Positions 1-11,832 are shown, counted from the first letter of the stretch. The stretch is DNA of 64,000 nucleotides from Caenorhabditis remanei (GCF_010183535.1 NC_071332.1:13082001-13146000); one strand, 5' to 3'. The notes: generated by a model from the sequence alone, not told the origin. Numbers and translations are program-made.

Positions 1-144
1 GCTGGTGGACCGGAGACTCGTTGACTGCCTTATTGATCCTCCAACACGATTCTTCGTCCACAATCTTGCTCCAGTTTCAATAGAGTTTATTCTATTGCTT
101 TTTTCCCAGCTTCTCGTCGATGATTGATGTTGTCGCCGACGATT

Positions 145-175
145 GCTGGTCTTGTAGTTTTGTTGCCGAAGCAAC
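145..175 (+). repeat. 31-bp dispersed repeat, copy 1
   Basis: This copy matches 631-661 at about 27 of 31 positions. Both start GCTGGT, carry TTGTAG, and end in GTTGCCGAAGCAAC, which folds as a 5-bp stem (GTTGC/GCAAC) with a CGAA loop. A shorter version of the same layout, GCTGGTA followed by GTTGC-TT-GCAAC, lies at 939-957. Confidence 0.6.
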
Positions 176-630
176 TTGTTGATGCAGACGCCGCGAAGTC
201 TTCTGACGATGTCCTTTAGCTTTAAGTTTGCTAAATTTCTTCTGACTTCTTGGCTTCTGTTTTCTTGAGTCATTGGATTGATGACACGTGGGAATTTTGC
301 ACAAATTAGCTGGTTGTACTTGTGCTACTTATCCTGTCGACCCTTCACGATGATGAAACAGTTGTGCTGGTAGAATGAAGATTGTTGGCGGTAAGTTCTC
401 CTTTCCATGCATTCTTCAACGAATTGTTCCAACGAATCGGTCTTGAGGTTGTGGCATTTTCCTGTGTTGTTTTGGCGTAGTTTCCAACGACTTTTCATGC
501 TGAAATCCGTGCATCTTTCGTTTCAACACGTGCACATGTGTCGCAACTAGGAGCAACCGGATTTTTCGCATGCTCGATAGAAATTTCCTATCGCTTTGAG
601 CCAGCTGATTGTCCTTGCATGTAGGCGTCA

Positions 631-661
631 GCTGGTATTGTAGACGTGTTGCCGAAGCAAC
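631..661 (+). repeat. 31-bp dispersed repeat, copy 2
   Basis: Second copy of the unit at 145-175, lying 486 bp downstream in the same orientation. The four central bases differ, while the flanking hairpin sequence is unchanged. Confidence 0.6.
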
Positions 662-1978
662 GAGTTTTCGTCGTTTTCCTCCCAGTTGTTCCAAGCGAAT
701 GACTTGACTGTCAGCTTGTACTTCGATCGATTGCGATGACCAAACAAATGAAGCTGGTACTTCATGACATAGTTTCTGCTGCAATCGATGCGTCAATCAA
801 TCCATGGATACTGGTACTTCTTGACTTGAGTGACGACTTCCGCTGACGACTCATCCGTTCGTGTAGCGGCATTCCACTCGCATCTACTTGTTGTCCCTTT
901 TGCTGTCAAGACGGAATTGAATTGACACAATCGTTTCGGCTGGTAGTTGCTTGCAACCTAACGATTTTTGTCGTTTCAGATGATGTTGATGTTCTTCGGG
1001 ACGGGTTGGTGACTTCTTGTTGGCTTGTGAAGGCTTCCGGGTTGCTTCTGGTGCATCAGCTTACTTGCTTTTTGTTGTTATTTCACTTCCGATGTCGTTG
1101 TCGAGGTTCTTTCTTGGTCTTTCTTCCATCCAGAAGACGATAAATGTTATCCGGTCTCCTGGTACCACGATGAAAGTTTTGAAAGACGTTGGCGACGGTA
1201 CGATAAGTTGTTTTAACATCCAGAAAGTGATGGTGCCAAATTTGAAGTCGGTTGTGAGGAAAGAGCTGGTAATCGCTAGAATCAGAGCTACAATCAGCAT
1301 TGTAAGAAATATCCGACACGGGAATACTTCTCACTAGCTGATGAGCATCCGATTTTTACGAAAACTTTGCTCTTTCTTCTTGTTTGTTGTCGGCCACTGT
1401 GTCGGTTGCTTCCCTGGTGTCGATACGAAATTGTATTGGTGGATTTCCAGTGGAGCATCGAATTGTGACAACATTTGAAGGCGTTTTTTGCTGCATTGTC
1501 CTTCCTAGTCCGTTCGAACTATTCTTGACCAGCTGCAGCGACTGTTTTGAGAACGAGTTTGCCAATGTAGACGTCTCCAGATGAGTTCCAGTCCTCTTTG
1601 CTGGTATCTGGCGACCACTGAGTTTGCTCGAATCTCGGTTGCTCCCATGAGCTGGTAGACAGGATAATAACCAAATGGATTGGCTATGTTTGCACAAGAG
1701 TAACCTGAATTTCTGTAGATTAACCTGAAATGGAATTAATGCTAAGAAAGGAAACTAGAGTGGGTCTAGAAGTTGAGAGAAAAGATTTTTTGAACCGAGA
1801 AAGTTTACGAAAAGTCCCAATAGTTTGGAAACTTCCGTGTTAATAGAGAGATAAGAAAAGGAAAGATGGGCTGAAGGAATTGTTACGGGACAGTGACATG
1901 AGTATGCTGGTACCGCCCCAATCCAGAGGGTTTGTGGAGTAACAGACATAAACACTATTTGTTTGGGGAAAAAGGATT

Positions 1979-2010
1979 TGGGAGATTGCGTCCCTGGGAG
2001 ATTGCGTCCC
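1979..2010 (+). repeat. Two-copy 16-bp tandem duplication
   Basis: The unit TGGGAGATTGCGTCCC is repeated exactly twice, head to tail. It is probably a local replication-slippage event inside the non-coding block. Confidence 0.8.
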
Positions 2011-2514
2011 TGAACAGTACTGTCTGTAGTACTGGTGCATCCAGAGTTACCAGCTCTGATGCGTTTAACGTCTTCGGACGCCTGAGACCCAATTCTTTAT
2101 GGAGAAAGAGCTCGCAGCCATGACCACGACGCCTGACTCTTTCACATCTCTGGATAACTCCATCTTCCTTCGACCGGCCGATCTTCGGAAAACTTAGATT
2201 GAGCTCCTCGACGCTCTCAGGAATTCCCATTGTGCGTCTGCGTTCCCAACTCTTGACCATACACGTCGATTCGTGCTAAGTCAACCTGGTAGTAACCTAA
2301 GGCGCGTTTTTAGATCACACGGGAAATTTTTAGTTTTTTGGGATAGAAGGTCCGGATGACTCAACGGTGCCTTTTTCTCCGTGAGTAAAATACTAAACTA
2401 AAACTAGAATTTTTTGGTACCCTGAGGCAGAAGCAACAGTTTTAAACCGTTCCTGGTCTGTGCTTAGCCTCCACTGATACCTTAATAAGCTAGAGTAACC
2501 TAGAATTAAAACCC

Positions 2515-2538
2515 ACACTTGCTACAAGTAGCAAGTGT
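2515..2538. repeat. 24-bp perfect hairpin
   Basis: ACACTTGCTAC and its exact reverse complement are separated by two A residues. The position is intergenic, with no gene nearby that it could terminate. Confidence 0.7.
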
Positions 2539-4152
2539 TACCTAATGTCAGACTTAGGCCACTACTAAACCTGAAATACCTGAAATGAATTAGAATATTA
2601 AAGGCTGGTAGAATTTGAGAGAAAGAGAAAAGAGATAAGGAATCTCCTGCTCCCCGGGAAGGAAACAGAAGGAGAGATTGCGAAATAGGAGGTGGTTCAG
2701 TGAAAAAGAGGAAAGGAAAGTAATTTTCAGTCGCAAACTCTTGATTTCAGTCAAAAATCAATACTTGGATTGTTAAATGACCGAAATGTTTGAATTTTTT
2801 GACTAGAAACTACACAAGGGGTGACAGAATGGATATGAGAAATGAGCTGATAATTTGGGCCATCAGCGAGACCCGGAGCTGCGGATTCGACGGCAACTCC
2901 TCCATACTGCCGGACTGGTACTCCCGATTGTGGTGCCACGATGTTCCACGTCCAAGGAACCGCACAAACGAGAGGTGATGCTGGTAGACGAAGCCTTTGA
3001 TCAGGCATAAGGATGTGCTACACTTGGAGCACGCGCTCCGCTCATCTATTGCATCTTTTTGTTCGTTGGTGTAACGAGCGTCGTTGACTTGAGCCGAGAT
3101 GTGCACAAGCTGGTATGATGATGCAAATTTTGCACGAAATTTCAGCTAATTTCGCAATGGATTTGTTACCTGAAATTCTGAGAAACTATTAGCAACTTAC
3201 CTTCTTGCGAACATCTTTTGTCCCCGAGAAACGATTGAATGCTGGTAAACTGCTGCTTGGCTGGTAATTCCGACAGGATGTTGCGGGTAATCGTCCATTA
3301 GTGGCTGACCAATTGCTTGATTCCGCCGCCTTACTCGTTTTTCGTTGAATCCGTCGAATCGAGTCGATTTTCCAGAGTGTTCCAAGACGAGCAGTCTTTC
3401 CACGCGAGACAATGAGTGGTGGTTGCACGCCAATTATCGATTTTTTCTTAGCGCGCTCTCACCAAATCACTCAACACAAACAGATCAGTGCCACCAATTT
3501 TGTTCGTCGGTCATCACAGAAAAAAAATTTTCTGTTCCCGGTCGATTGCACCATGTGACGAGGGGGTATTTCTGGAGGTTTGGTGGAAACCTGCCCCTCA
3601 ACCCTAAGGATGTTTCACTGACTGTTATGTGTGTATTGTGATCTGAAAGAGGTACGCAAAGAGAGAGATAGATCGATGAACCCTTTATTGGAAAAGGTAG
3701 CTGGTATGGGTTAGTGCATGCTGGTATTGGTTGTCCTCGGTTGACGGCGAGCTGGTAGTCGAAGTGTGTGTGTCTCACTTTGAAGCGGTGCACCAATACG
3801 GCTGGGCTCACGCTTCTCCGCGAGAACACATGGAAGTTGGTCCTCCGACGTCAGCTGATGTAGAAGTTGTCAACGTGAGTCGACTTGAGTTGAAGACTGA
3901 AGGTTGTTGCTTGTTCCGTTGATGCGTTGGTGGTTTCGCGCCATTTCTCGGAAGGTTCTAGAAGGCGAAGTGAAGAGTTAGCGCGCCGGCGCGACCTGCG
4001 TCCGGCGGGGCGCACTTGCATCCTTCCTTGTAAACTTTATGGCGGCAGTTTGAATATGAGTTTCTCTCGTTTGAGAGAAATCATACTAGATTGTAGGTTT
4101 GCCGTAGTTTTAGCGATGAGATTTGGCTGTGAAGATATGTGTAGGCATCTAA

Positions 4153-4398
4153 GGTTGTGAGTATCCGAAGGATGCTCGCGACACAACTGTTGCTGAACGC
4201 TATCCACAACCAATTCCAGAACAACTTATTTCACTTCCTCCTCCCATCATTTTGAACTACTTTGAATACGGACCGTTTCCAATAGTTCCCCTCAATTTGA
4301 TTTATCCAACAAATGATGTTTTTGAAGAGACCCCAACAGTAACTTCTAATGTTGGTCCAGATGATTCATTGTATATTGTTCCCGATAAAAATCAGTAA
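4153..4398 (+). pseudogene. C-terminal fragment of an unrecognised gene
   Basis: An open frame of about 81 codons runs from just after a stop at 4150-4152 to a TAA at 4396-4398. It has protein-like composition: proline-rich, with motifs such as YPQPIPEQL, SLPPP and LYIVPDKNQ near the end. There is no start codon and no splice acceptor at its 5' side, where it meets the GCTGGTA-rich block. This suggests a last exon truncated by insertion or rearrangement. I do not recognise the family. It could instead be a chance open frame, but its codon-like content argues against that. Confidence 0.4.
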
Positions 4399-4851
4399 CA
4401 TCTAAATAGTGGATTTTTTGATGTGATAATGAAAATATGTTTGCGTGTTTTTCCTTTCCAAGGTTTCAAGCATACATATGTGCTAAAACCAGAACTGTTT
4501 TCATCACTATAACACTCGAATGTTATCTTGTGTCCCAAAATAGTTCCTAGTTCCTTGTTTGACAAGGCTACATGAAATTCAAAAACCAGACGCACTTCAT
4601 GATTAGTTTACAAAATGTTAATCCTCAAACCAGGAAGTTATATTGTTGTTTGCCAATGTTCATGAGAACTTTAACTCTCAAATCTCAAATCCCTAAATAT
4701 AAAGAAATCTGAAACCAAAGAAACACACCAGTTTTTAAGAATATTATTTTATTAGATTGAACTTGCTCGAAACCAGTAACTTATTGCATCACAAAGAAAG
4801 AAAAATCCCGTCAGAAATTGAAAACAAGTGTTGACTTTGGAATCGGTATAA
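4399..4851. other. Short intergenic region
   Basis: No gene seen. On the minus strand an AATAAA at about 4746-4751 is a good poly(A) signal for the F-box gene ending at 4852. Confidence 0.6.
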
Positions 4852-6399
4852 TTATGAGTCGCTTCCGAAATCTTCTTTGATACAATTCGCTCGACAAATC
4901 ACGCCTCTAACGACTTCTGAGTTCAGCTTCACTACCAAAACCAACTCTCCCGACCTAGTCGTAAGCCGTTGTGTATGTTTTATGAATGGACTCCTGAAAT
5001 TTGAAAAAAGAGTTTGAGTTTTGCTTTGCAGGTTTCCAACCTACCTTCTTGACTCAACGGGTTCATCTTTCACAGGAACTTGGAAACTCTTCAGAACTTC
5101 GTCTACATCCCATGGTTTGTGTGCTGTGAGCTGGAAATGGGCTCCACGAGGGAGATCTCTTGATTGAAAACTCTGAAAATATAAAATTAAACTTTTATAA
5201 AAACTTTTTCTAAAATCCTACCTGAATTACTTTCCAAATATCTTGACCATTGAACGTTTGAGTGGTATACAGTAACCTCTCAGCTGTCAGGAACAAATCA
5301 ATCATTGTTTTCTGTTGAAGTTCCAAATTTATTTCTTTGAGGAGCCACCAGTGTGAAGATTTAGCCAATATGTTTATGGTTGAAGATGTGAAATTTGATT
5401 TCACGAGATCCAAAGATTTGAGATATTTCGAATCGAAGCAGTTGAGTATATTTGTGAAGTGAATTCCGGGGTCCGGACTTGATGAGATCTTCTGGTTCGA
5501 TATGTTTCCTTTTGGTAGTGAGATCTTGTAATTATTATTCCATTGAATTTTTCTTGCTCTGATTTTGCTCTGGGCTCCTCGAATCTTTATTTCTTTCTCC
5601 AGCTCTGTCATGAAGCTGGCGACACATGGTTTGTTCTCATCAAAGCAATCGAACCAACAACTCTGAGCAACAGATCTTCGGTTCTTGAAAAGTGACAGAA
5701 AGTCGTCAACTCCATGTAAATTGACACTTTTCCAATTATCCGCAAACACCGAGAAAACGACTTGCTCATCTAATTGTTTGGTTTTCGGATTGTATGTGCG
5801 GTCGGTTTTGATTGTGATATAAGACATTGGAAGTGGACAGTTGTCAACGAGATCACGGTTCGCTGTTGAGCTTTTACGTAGACAGCATCTGAAAATATTT
5901 ATGAGTCAGTGTTTGTCGATGTTATACTCTTGAAAATACATTATTTCGGAATCAAGTATATCAAAAAGGGAAGTGTTCAAAGTTTACACCTGTCTTCTGT
6001 TATACTTTCTGGTTGTAAATTGCAGTTCAGTTATCAAGACAAATAGGACGTAGATTCTTATCAATCAACAGAACGTTCTACTTACCTTGCTTTATAATCT
6101 AACTTTTTTACAACATCTTTCTGAAATTGGGGAGGAAGATCTTTCCAGAACTTGAACTGCTTCAGCGGTTTCTCCACTGGCTTTGGAACTACTGGAACTT
6201 GAGGTGCTGCTGCTGAAAAATAATAGATTTAAAAATTGAACTCTTTCTTTTCTACTGTACCTGGCAAATCAGAGGATGCTTCCAGAGACGGAATTGAAAT
6301 TACTTCTCCTGATGAAAATTCTGATGAATACTCTGAAGAAAGACCTGATTCAGTGCTCTCATAGGTTGTTGGGATATCAGATAGTGAGATCGGTTTCAT
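4852..6399 (-). CDS. F-box protein with FTH/DUF38-like C-terminal region
   Basis: Predicted substrate adaptor of an SCF-type E3 ubiquitin ligase: the F-box would bind a Skp1-related protein and the C-terminal region a target. Five exons: 6399-6261, 6212-6086, 5888-5222, 5172-5045, 4993-4852 (400 aa). A Ser/Glu-rich N-terminal tail (about residues 1-60) precedes the F-box (about 69-105, FWKDLPPQFQ...), which is split by an intron exactly as in the four other F-box genes here. A long variable region follows, then a conserved SFQSRDLP element and a terminal HTQR..LVV motif. The start is the ATG just after a TTCTTCAG site that could accept a trans-spliced leader. It is the longest of the five because of its N-terminal tail. 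Assignment to the worm fbxa-like group is from memory of the family. Confidence 0.85.
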
Positions 6400-8535
6400 T
6401 TCTGTAACTGAAGAATATGAAATAACAAAACTGAGAACGCCAGAAGAGGGTGGAAATTTTCCTCTTGCAGAAAACAACTTCCAAGATCGGAAAGGAAGTT
6501 AGTTCCAATAAGGAGGAAGTAGATACAGAACGACCAAAATAAAAGATTGCGAAGATTAGATGAAAAGGAAACAAGAAAAGCAAGAACGTGAGTTGCTTCA
6601 AAAACAGTGAGGTTGGAAAAGTAATGAAGTTCGTTTTGAAAAAAATAGAAAGAAAGCCACCCCGATATTAAAAATTTCAATTTTGAAATCATTTTATAAC
6701 TTGATCACAAGATTTCCATCCGGGCAAGGAAAAATTCGGGAACGCGCTACCCGCCCGGGGATGGCCCCGCCCCCGTTTCGCGTGGCCGCATTATGCAAAT
6801 AAATCATTTTCACGCACAAATTTGAATGATAAAAAATAAATTTCTTTACGTGATGCAAAAATAATGACGGGAGAAAAAATGAAAACGAGCGAATTCTGAA
6901 CATTGAGGGAGACCTCTCCAATTAAAAGAGGTTTATAAAAAGTCAGTTCCAATACTGTTTTAACGATATTTATACTTTTGTAGAAATTAGCCGATCAGAG
7001 AATATGATAGCAAAGGCTTGGAAAGATAACATGAGGTGAAGTTATAGCGGAAGGAGAGCTACATGCACTAAACAATTTTCTGTTAATTTTCTGAAAAAAA
7101 CGTTCAAACTATTAAAAAATGTTTTTGATATTTTGCCAATGATCACAACGTTTTTTTCATTTAAAAAATGTTGATTTTTTTTTTAAATAGATATTTTCTT
7201 TCATAAGGGGGGACCCTTATGTGATTTTTGATAAAATCGAAATATCTCAAAATGGACCTCCTAATTTTTGATGTTTTCAATTGGACCCAATAGAACTTTT
7301 TGCAGGTAATACGTATACGATTTGAAATTTGAGGATTTCTAGCTGAAAATTCGTGTGTAGGTAGCCAAACACATTTCTAACATGTTAAAAAGTTTCCCAA
7401 TGTAATCTGGAAAATTGAAAATTTTATGAATTTTTGGGTGAAAAGTCGATTATTGGGCATATTTTCCTATGATGACGTCATAGAGGACTGGTGACATATT
7501 TTTTGTAAACCACTACCATAAGGGCTGTGAAAAGAGTTCAGATTGAAACAACTTTTTGCAACTGTGCCAAGGCCCAACACAAACATTCTCACTCTTACAG
7601 ATAGTGCCTCTTAATGCTCATTGTAAATGGTACCGGAAACAGGGTAAAATGTTTTTGAATATCATTCTATAAAAAAAATTTTAAACAAAAACTGATGACC
7701 TTAAAAGCAAAGACGCAGGTTAACTTTAAAAGAGAAAACTGACGAAAATGTAGTACGAGTTTTAAAATGACATCGTTTTCACATTATAAAATAGAAAAAA
7801 ACGGTGACGGAGTAGACAACACTGAAATAGAAATACGAGACGCGGTTGTCTGTTTCAGTTCTTTTTTCAAACATTATCAATATTTCCAAAGAAACAGAAG
7901 AGAATCCTCTTTTTTTATCTTACTGTAAAATCCCGAAGAAAACGTTTTTTTCACTACATCGCATTAATCTAACAGCGTTAAAAAAAGTTTCATATTTGGA
8001 AAAAAAAAAACTTTTTTGAGAAAACAAGAATGGAAGAAAATGTATCACAGATAAATCTATATAGGGTCTTCAGGTATTAAATAAAAATTGGAAACGATTC
8101 TTGCTTTTTTCCAAGATGAACTGAAAAAATGTATTCCTTTCTATTTCAACACATTCAATTTGCCTAGGAAGTTTCGAGAAAGTGAAATCACAATCTCGAG
8201 AGAGACTTGTTTCGTTAATCTCCTATAAAAAGATTGCATAGCCGGAACTGAAACTCGTGCATAGTCACACGCACACAGAGACTAACTTGAGATTTTAAGT
8301 CAGAAAAAGAGTAATACGGAAGCTAGAAGGCAGAGAAAAATAGAGGAAAAATGAGGGAGGAAAGCGGGGCACACAGGGAAAATGCAAACGCGGAAGTAAA
8401 TAGTTAGACGACCAGAGATGAGCGTGCGTACGAGAATTAGACAGAAAAAGGAACATTTAAGAGGAATGTTTTTCGGTATGAGACTCCAGACAGAGACGTC
8501 AGAAGAAATGTGTCATGCCGCTAGTCTACGACGAG

Positions 8536-8616
8536 ACAATGATTTCCGGGTCTGCGAATCTACATCTTAAATCAAAACGTCTCCCACATTTTGATTGATG
8601 GCCTGTTAGATATCAT
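8536..8616 (+). repeat. Diverged duplicated segment, copy 1
   Basis: Shares TTCCGGGT, ATTTTGATTGATGG and CTGTTAGATATCA blocks, in the same order and spacing, with 9907-9986. Non-coding, origin unknown. Confidence 0.6.
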
Positions 8617-8742
8617 TACCTCGAACAATGATTGAAGGTTACCTATATATTATTTCATTGACTTGTTAATTCAATTTCCCCGAACAAAAAATAGATAAAT
8701 CAGAGAGATGAGAAACTAAGTGAACGTAATGAAAAAGAAAAG

Positions 8743-8760
8743 ACAGACCTGCAGGTCTGT
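8743..8760. repeat. 18-bp perfect palindrome
   Basis: ACAGACCTGCAGGTCTGT equals its own reverse complement and contains a pair of inverted CAGAC half-sites. It lies more than 1.8 kb from any gene modelled here. Confidence 0.7.
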
Positions 8761-9906
8761 TGTTTTAGAATGCGTCACGTTAGTGAAGGATAGACTGAAA
8801 AAATGGTTTATGAAGTGTTTTCCCAAAGTTTTGAATAGACAAAAGTTATATTATTAACAATTGCAAAAATCAATAGCTTCACACTCACATCATCCAAATT
8901 ATTCTGTATTAGCAACGGTTTCGATTTATGTCGAGGTGATTCAAAAATGTTCCGAGGCAGAAGAAAATAGATGTTTCGAGATTTCATGTATCCCCTGCGC
9001 GAATACGGAACTTCCTGAATCGTCTGTGAGACAGGTTCCTCTTTTTAAATCATGTTAATTGAGCTATTCTGATTAAATCTATATTAGTTCCAGTTTATTC
9101 AGGACAATGATAGCTTTTTAAAGAAAAAAATACGACAGGAAAGGTACTCCTGTTTCACTACTGAAAGTGTTTCAAATTCTCAATTTAAAAAGATAAATGG
9201 GACGCTGAAAATATAATACCAACAAGAGTAGAAGCAGCGAGAGAAGTGTGATGTTGTGTCTAACCAGACTAGAGCGTTTGTTTTGCTTACATGTGGTCAT
9301 AGCAGCATAACAAACAACAAAGTATTCCTACTTCCTGGATTGACCAGAAGTAACTAGGTCATTTGGTGTTTCTGATTTCAGAAATAGGAAAACTCATATA
9401 AGCTACTAGAAGTCACTGCAAGCCTTATCTTGAAATTAAATTTTATAATCTGCCGTGAAGAAAAATTGAAAGTTTATAAAAATTTGATCATGATTTACCA
9501 ACTTAAAAAAAGGCATAATTCATTGTTTCAACTTCCTGGATTGTCCAAGGAAGTTCCTTGTTGTTTTTATGGGTGTCGACAGACATTCATTACAAATTAT
9601 ATAGCTGTTGCCAAAAAATTCATTTCCTGTTGACGACGGCTTCGGAGCAGACAATGACTATGTCTCCTTTTAAGAAAATCTAAAATTCACATTATATTTT
9701 TGAATGAGAATCTTGGGACATCTAAGGTTGACGAATTTTAGAGAACTGTGAAAGTGGGATTCGAAAATCCAAAAATTCCAGTATCTCTAATTAACTCGTG
9801 ACTTCCAGCTTTATTGGATTTGAAAGAAAGCTTAGAAGCGATTTGCACTTTCACCGATTAAAATATGTATTTCGACAATTATGGTGTTTGAACAACGAAA
9901 AAAGAA

Positions 9907-9986
9907 ACAATGGACAACTTCCGGGTTTGCGGGCTTACTAAATCAGAAATCTCCCATTTTTGATTGATGGTCTGTTAGATATCACT
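9907..9986 (+). repeat. Diverged duplicated segment, copy 2
   Basis: Second copy of the segment at 8536-8616, about 1.37 kb downstream in the same orientation, with substitutions and small indels. Confidence 0.6.
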
Positions 9987-10601
9987 TGCAACGAAGGGGG
10001 AACCAATGGAGGTTAGAAAGTGATTCCATTTTATTTACAAGAAAAAAACAACAGATAAACAAAGAAGAGAGGAACACGGGGATCACAGTTAATTGAAAGA
10101 AGAGAATGGGACGATAAGGGTTCATTGAAACACAAACGAAGATCTGGCAATAAACAAAATAGAGTGGAGTCTCTTATTTTCAAAAAAAAACTGAAGTTGC
10201 ATTAATTTTGAATCTGAAGCACGTTTAGCAGGTTAACTTATGAAACTTATTTTGAAGTCATTTAGAAATCCAAGAGATGATCGTTCTGTTTTTTCGTGAA
10301 AACTTCCATGAATACTGTTCTTGTAAGTGTCTGCTGCTAAAACTTGTTTCAGATTTGAAATCCACAAAACTTCTGTTTTTAATTGAATGCGATTATTTTC
10401 ATAATTGATGAAAAAAAAAACAGAAATCGAATGTCGATGAAAATGAGAAATTGCAACAAAAGAAGTCTAGACGAATCGAATAAAGAAACTGATTTCCGGG
10501 ATCAGCAAAGTCAGAAATAACAGGTTTTAGAAATTAGCATATGAGGAGAAGACGATTGTATTTCTTCGCATCATCAGATGAATCTCAACATGCTCCTTGA
10601 T

Positions 10602-11649
10602 TCAATCCTTCTTCAAAACATTTCCTCTGATGCCTAGTTCAGTGTTTCGTACTACCAACATTTTGTCATCGGAACCAGTTTTGAAACGTTGAGTGTGTCT
10701 ACCAATTATTCCGATGTCGCTGAAAACCAATGTTGACAAATGTATTTGGAATAAGTTATTAGTTTACTCGGGGATTATAGGTTGATGGTTAGGCACCACT
10801 TTGTACATTTTGAACACGTCGTCGAGTTTTGGAGGGTTTTCTGTGAAAAGATCGAAAGAAGAACCAATTGGAAGGTCTCGAGATTGGAAGCTCTAAAAAG
10901 TAATACAAGTAATTTTTCGAAATTGAGATACAGAAAACAACTAACCAGTATCATTTTCCAAATGTCTTCTACTTCCAACTTTGAAAAATAAACATTACAG
11001 TTATGTACATGCAAAAATTGGTCAACAGATGATACTTCTCCATTTCCTAACCAAATTTCCTTGGCGTTCATCCATTGTTTCATTCCTCCCACCTCCTTCA
11101 TTTGGTCACTCGAAAAATTGTTCATATCATTGTGAATCATTTCTAGCTCATTCTCATTCAACAGTTTCAAAAATTCAATAAATTCATCAGCCTCATCAGG
11201 AACGCATCTCCAGTAAAACTGTTTTGTTCGAAGTTTGTCTAATTTCTTTGCATTGATCAGAGAGGATATTTCAGTGATAAGATTTCTGACTTGTTGAATT
11301 TCGCTGCCGGGGCACAAGATGATCAACTCTTTCGTTTTCAAATATGGGAGTTGTAGAATTTGAATAATACTAAACATATCCTGGTTTTTCACATCTATTC
11401 TGGTACCGTTCGTTTCCCTAATAATGATTCTTGCTCGATTCTCGTGAGTCATCCCAATTTCTAAGCCTTGCAGTACAACCGGACATTTGTCGACTAGTTC
11501 CTTGTCTTGTTTTGAGCAAAATAGAAGTGAACGTCTAAAAAAAATGTGCGATTCAAAAACAAATAATAATAATACCTAGACTTTAAATCCAAATTTGAAA
11601 CCACTGATGTTTTGAACAAAAGAGGAAGACTTTGCCAGGTGGCAGACAT
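10602..11649 (-). CDS. F-box protein with FTH/DUF38-like C-terminal region
   Basis: Predicted SCF ubiquitin-ligase adaptor. Exons 11649-11576, 11534-10946, 10892-10768, 10719-10602 (301 aa). The F-box starts almost at the N-terminus (TWQSLPLLFKTS) and is interrupted by an intron after the SR dipeptide, as in its paralogues. The SFQSRDLP and HTQR..LVV elements seen in the 4.9-kb gene recur in exons 3 and 4. Reading straight through exon 3 would meet a stop at 10764; the GTAAAC donor at 10767 and the TTTTCAG acceptor restore the family C-terminus. It lies 183 bp downstream of the NHR gene on the same strand, close enough for co-transcription, but no clear trans-splice site precedes its ATG. Confidence 0.85.
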
Positions 11650-11832
11650 TTAGGAAAATAAGAAAAAGGAAAAGTGAAGAAATAAAAGATTTAATCAGTT
11701 TTTGTTTGTCGAATGACGAATTGCCAATAACTCGAGGTCAGTTAGAAAACGAAGCGAGAAGAGAGTCAAACAAATAATCGTTATTTTGCTTGTTTCAATG
11801 TCCGTGCTGTATGTAGTTTCAACTTTATTGAA

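Larger units (their letters stand above)
1..4152. repeat. Non-coding GCTGGTA-rich block
   Basis: No convincing gene is visible. Short open frames exist on both strands but lack domains, splice structure and paralogues. The block looks GC-richer than the rest of the window. The heptamer GCTGGTA occurs 16 times by eye on the + strand (366, 631, 753, 939, 1265, 1600, 1651, 1906, 2604, 2980, 3109, 3241, 3260, 3700, 3720, 3751); I noticed only about three elsewhere in the window. A longer 31-bp unit beginning GCTGGT and ending GTTGCCGAAGCAAC is present at 145-175 and 631-661. A 16-bp unit is tandemly duplicated at 1979-2010, and short AACCTGAAAT-like motifs recur near 1701, 1724 and 2570. It may be a decayed mobile or satellite-like element; I do not recognise the family. 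Confidence 0.6.
6400..10601. other. Long AT-rich intergenic region with decayed repeats
   Basis: I found no supportable gene. It holds a GC-rich patch (6736-6790), a CATAAGGG/CCCTTATG hairpin at 7202-7221, an 18-bp palindrome at 8743-8760, and two diverged copies of an ~80-bp segment (8536-8616 and 9907-9986), with a weaker third trace near 10490. The open frames at 8861-9058 and 9430-9633 look like chance. Confidence 0.6.

Noticed and set aside
92..2260. Several open frames of 60-126 codons on both strands of the first 2.3 kb as genes
   Set aside because: No domains, no splice consensus, mutually overlapping, and inside the repeat-like block; repeated VASAT-like peptides only reflect the repeated DNA unit.
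7850..7857. CTGTTTCA as an upstream motif of a 21U-RNA (piRNA) gene
   Set aside because: A single match with no convincing downstream start at the right spacing and no cluster of further motifs.
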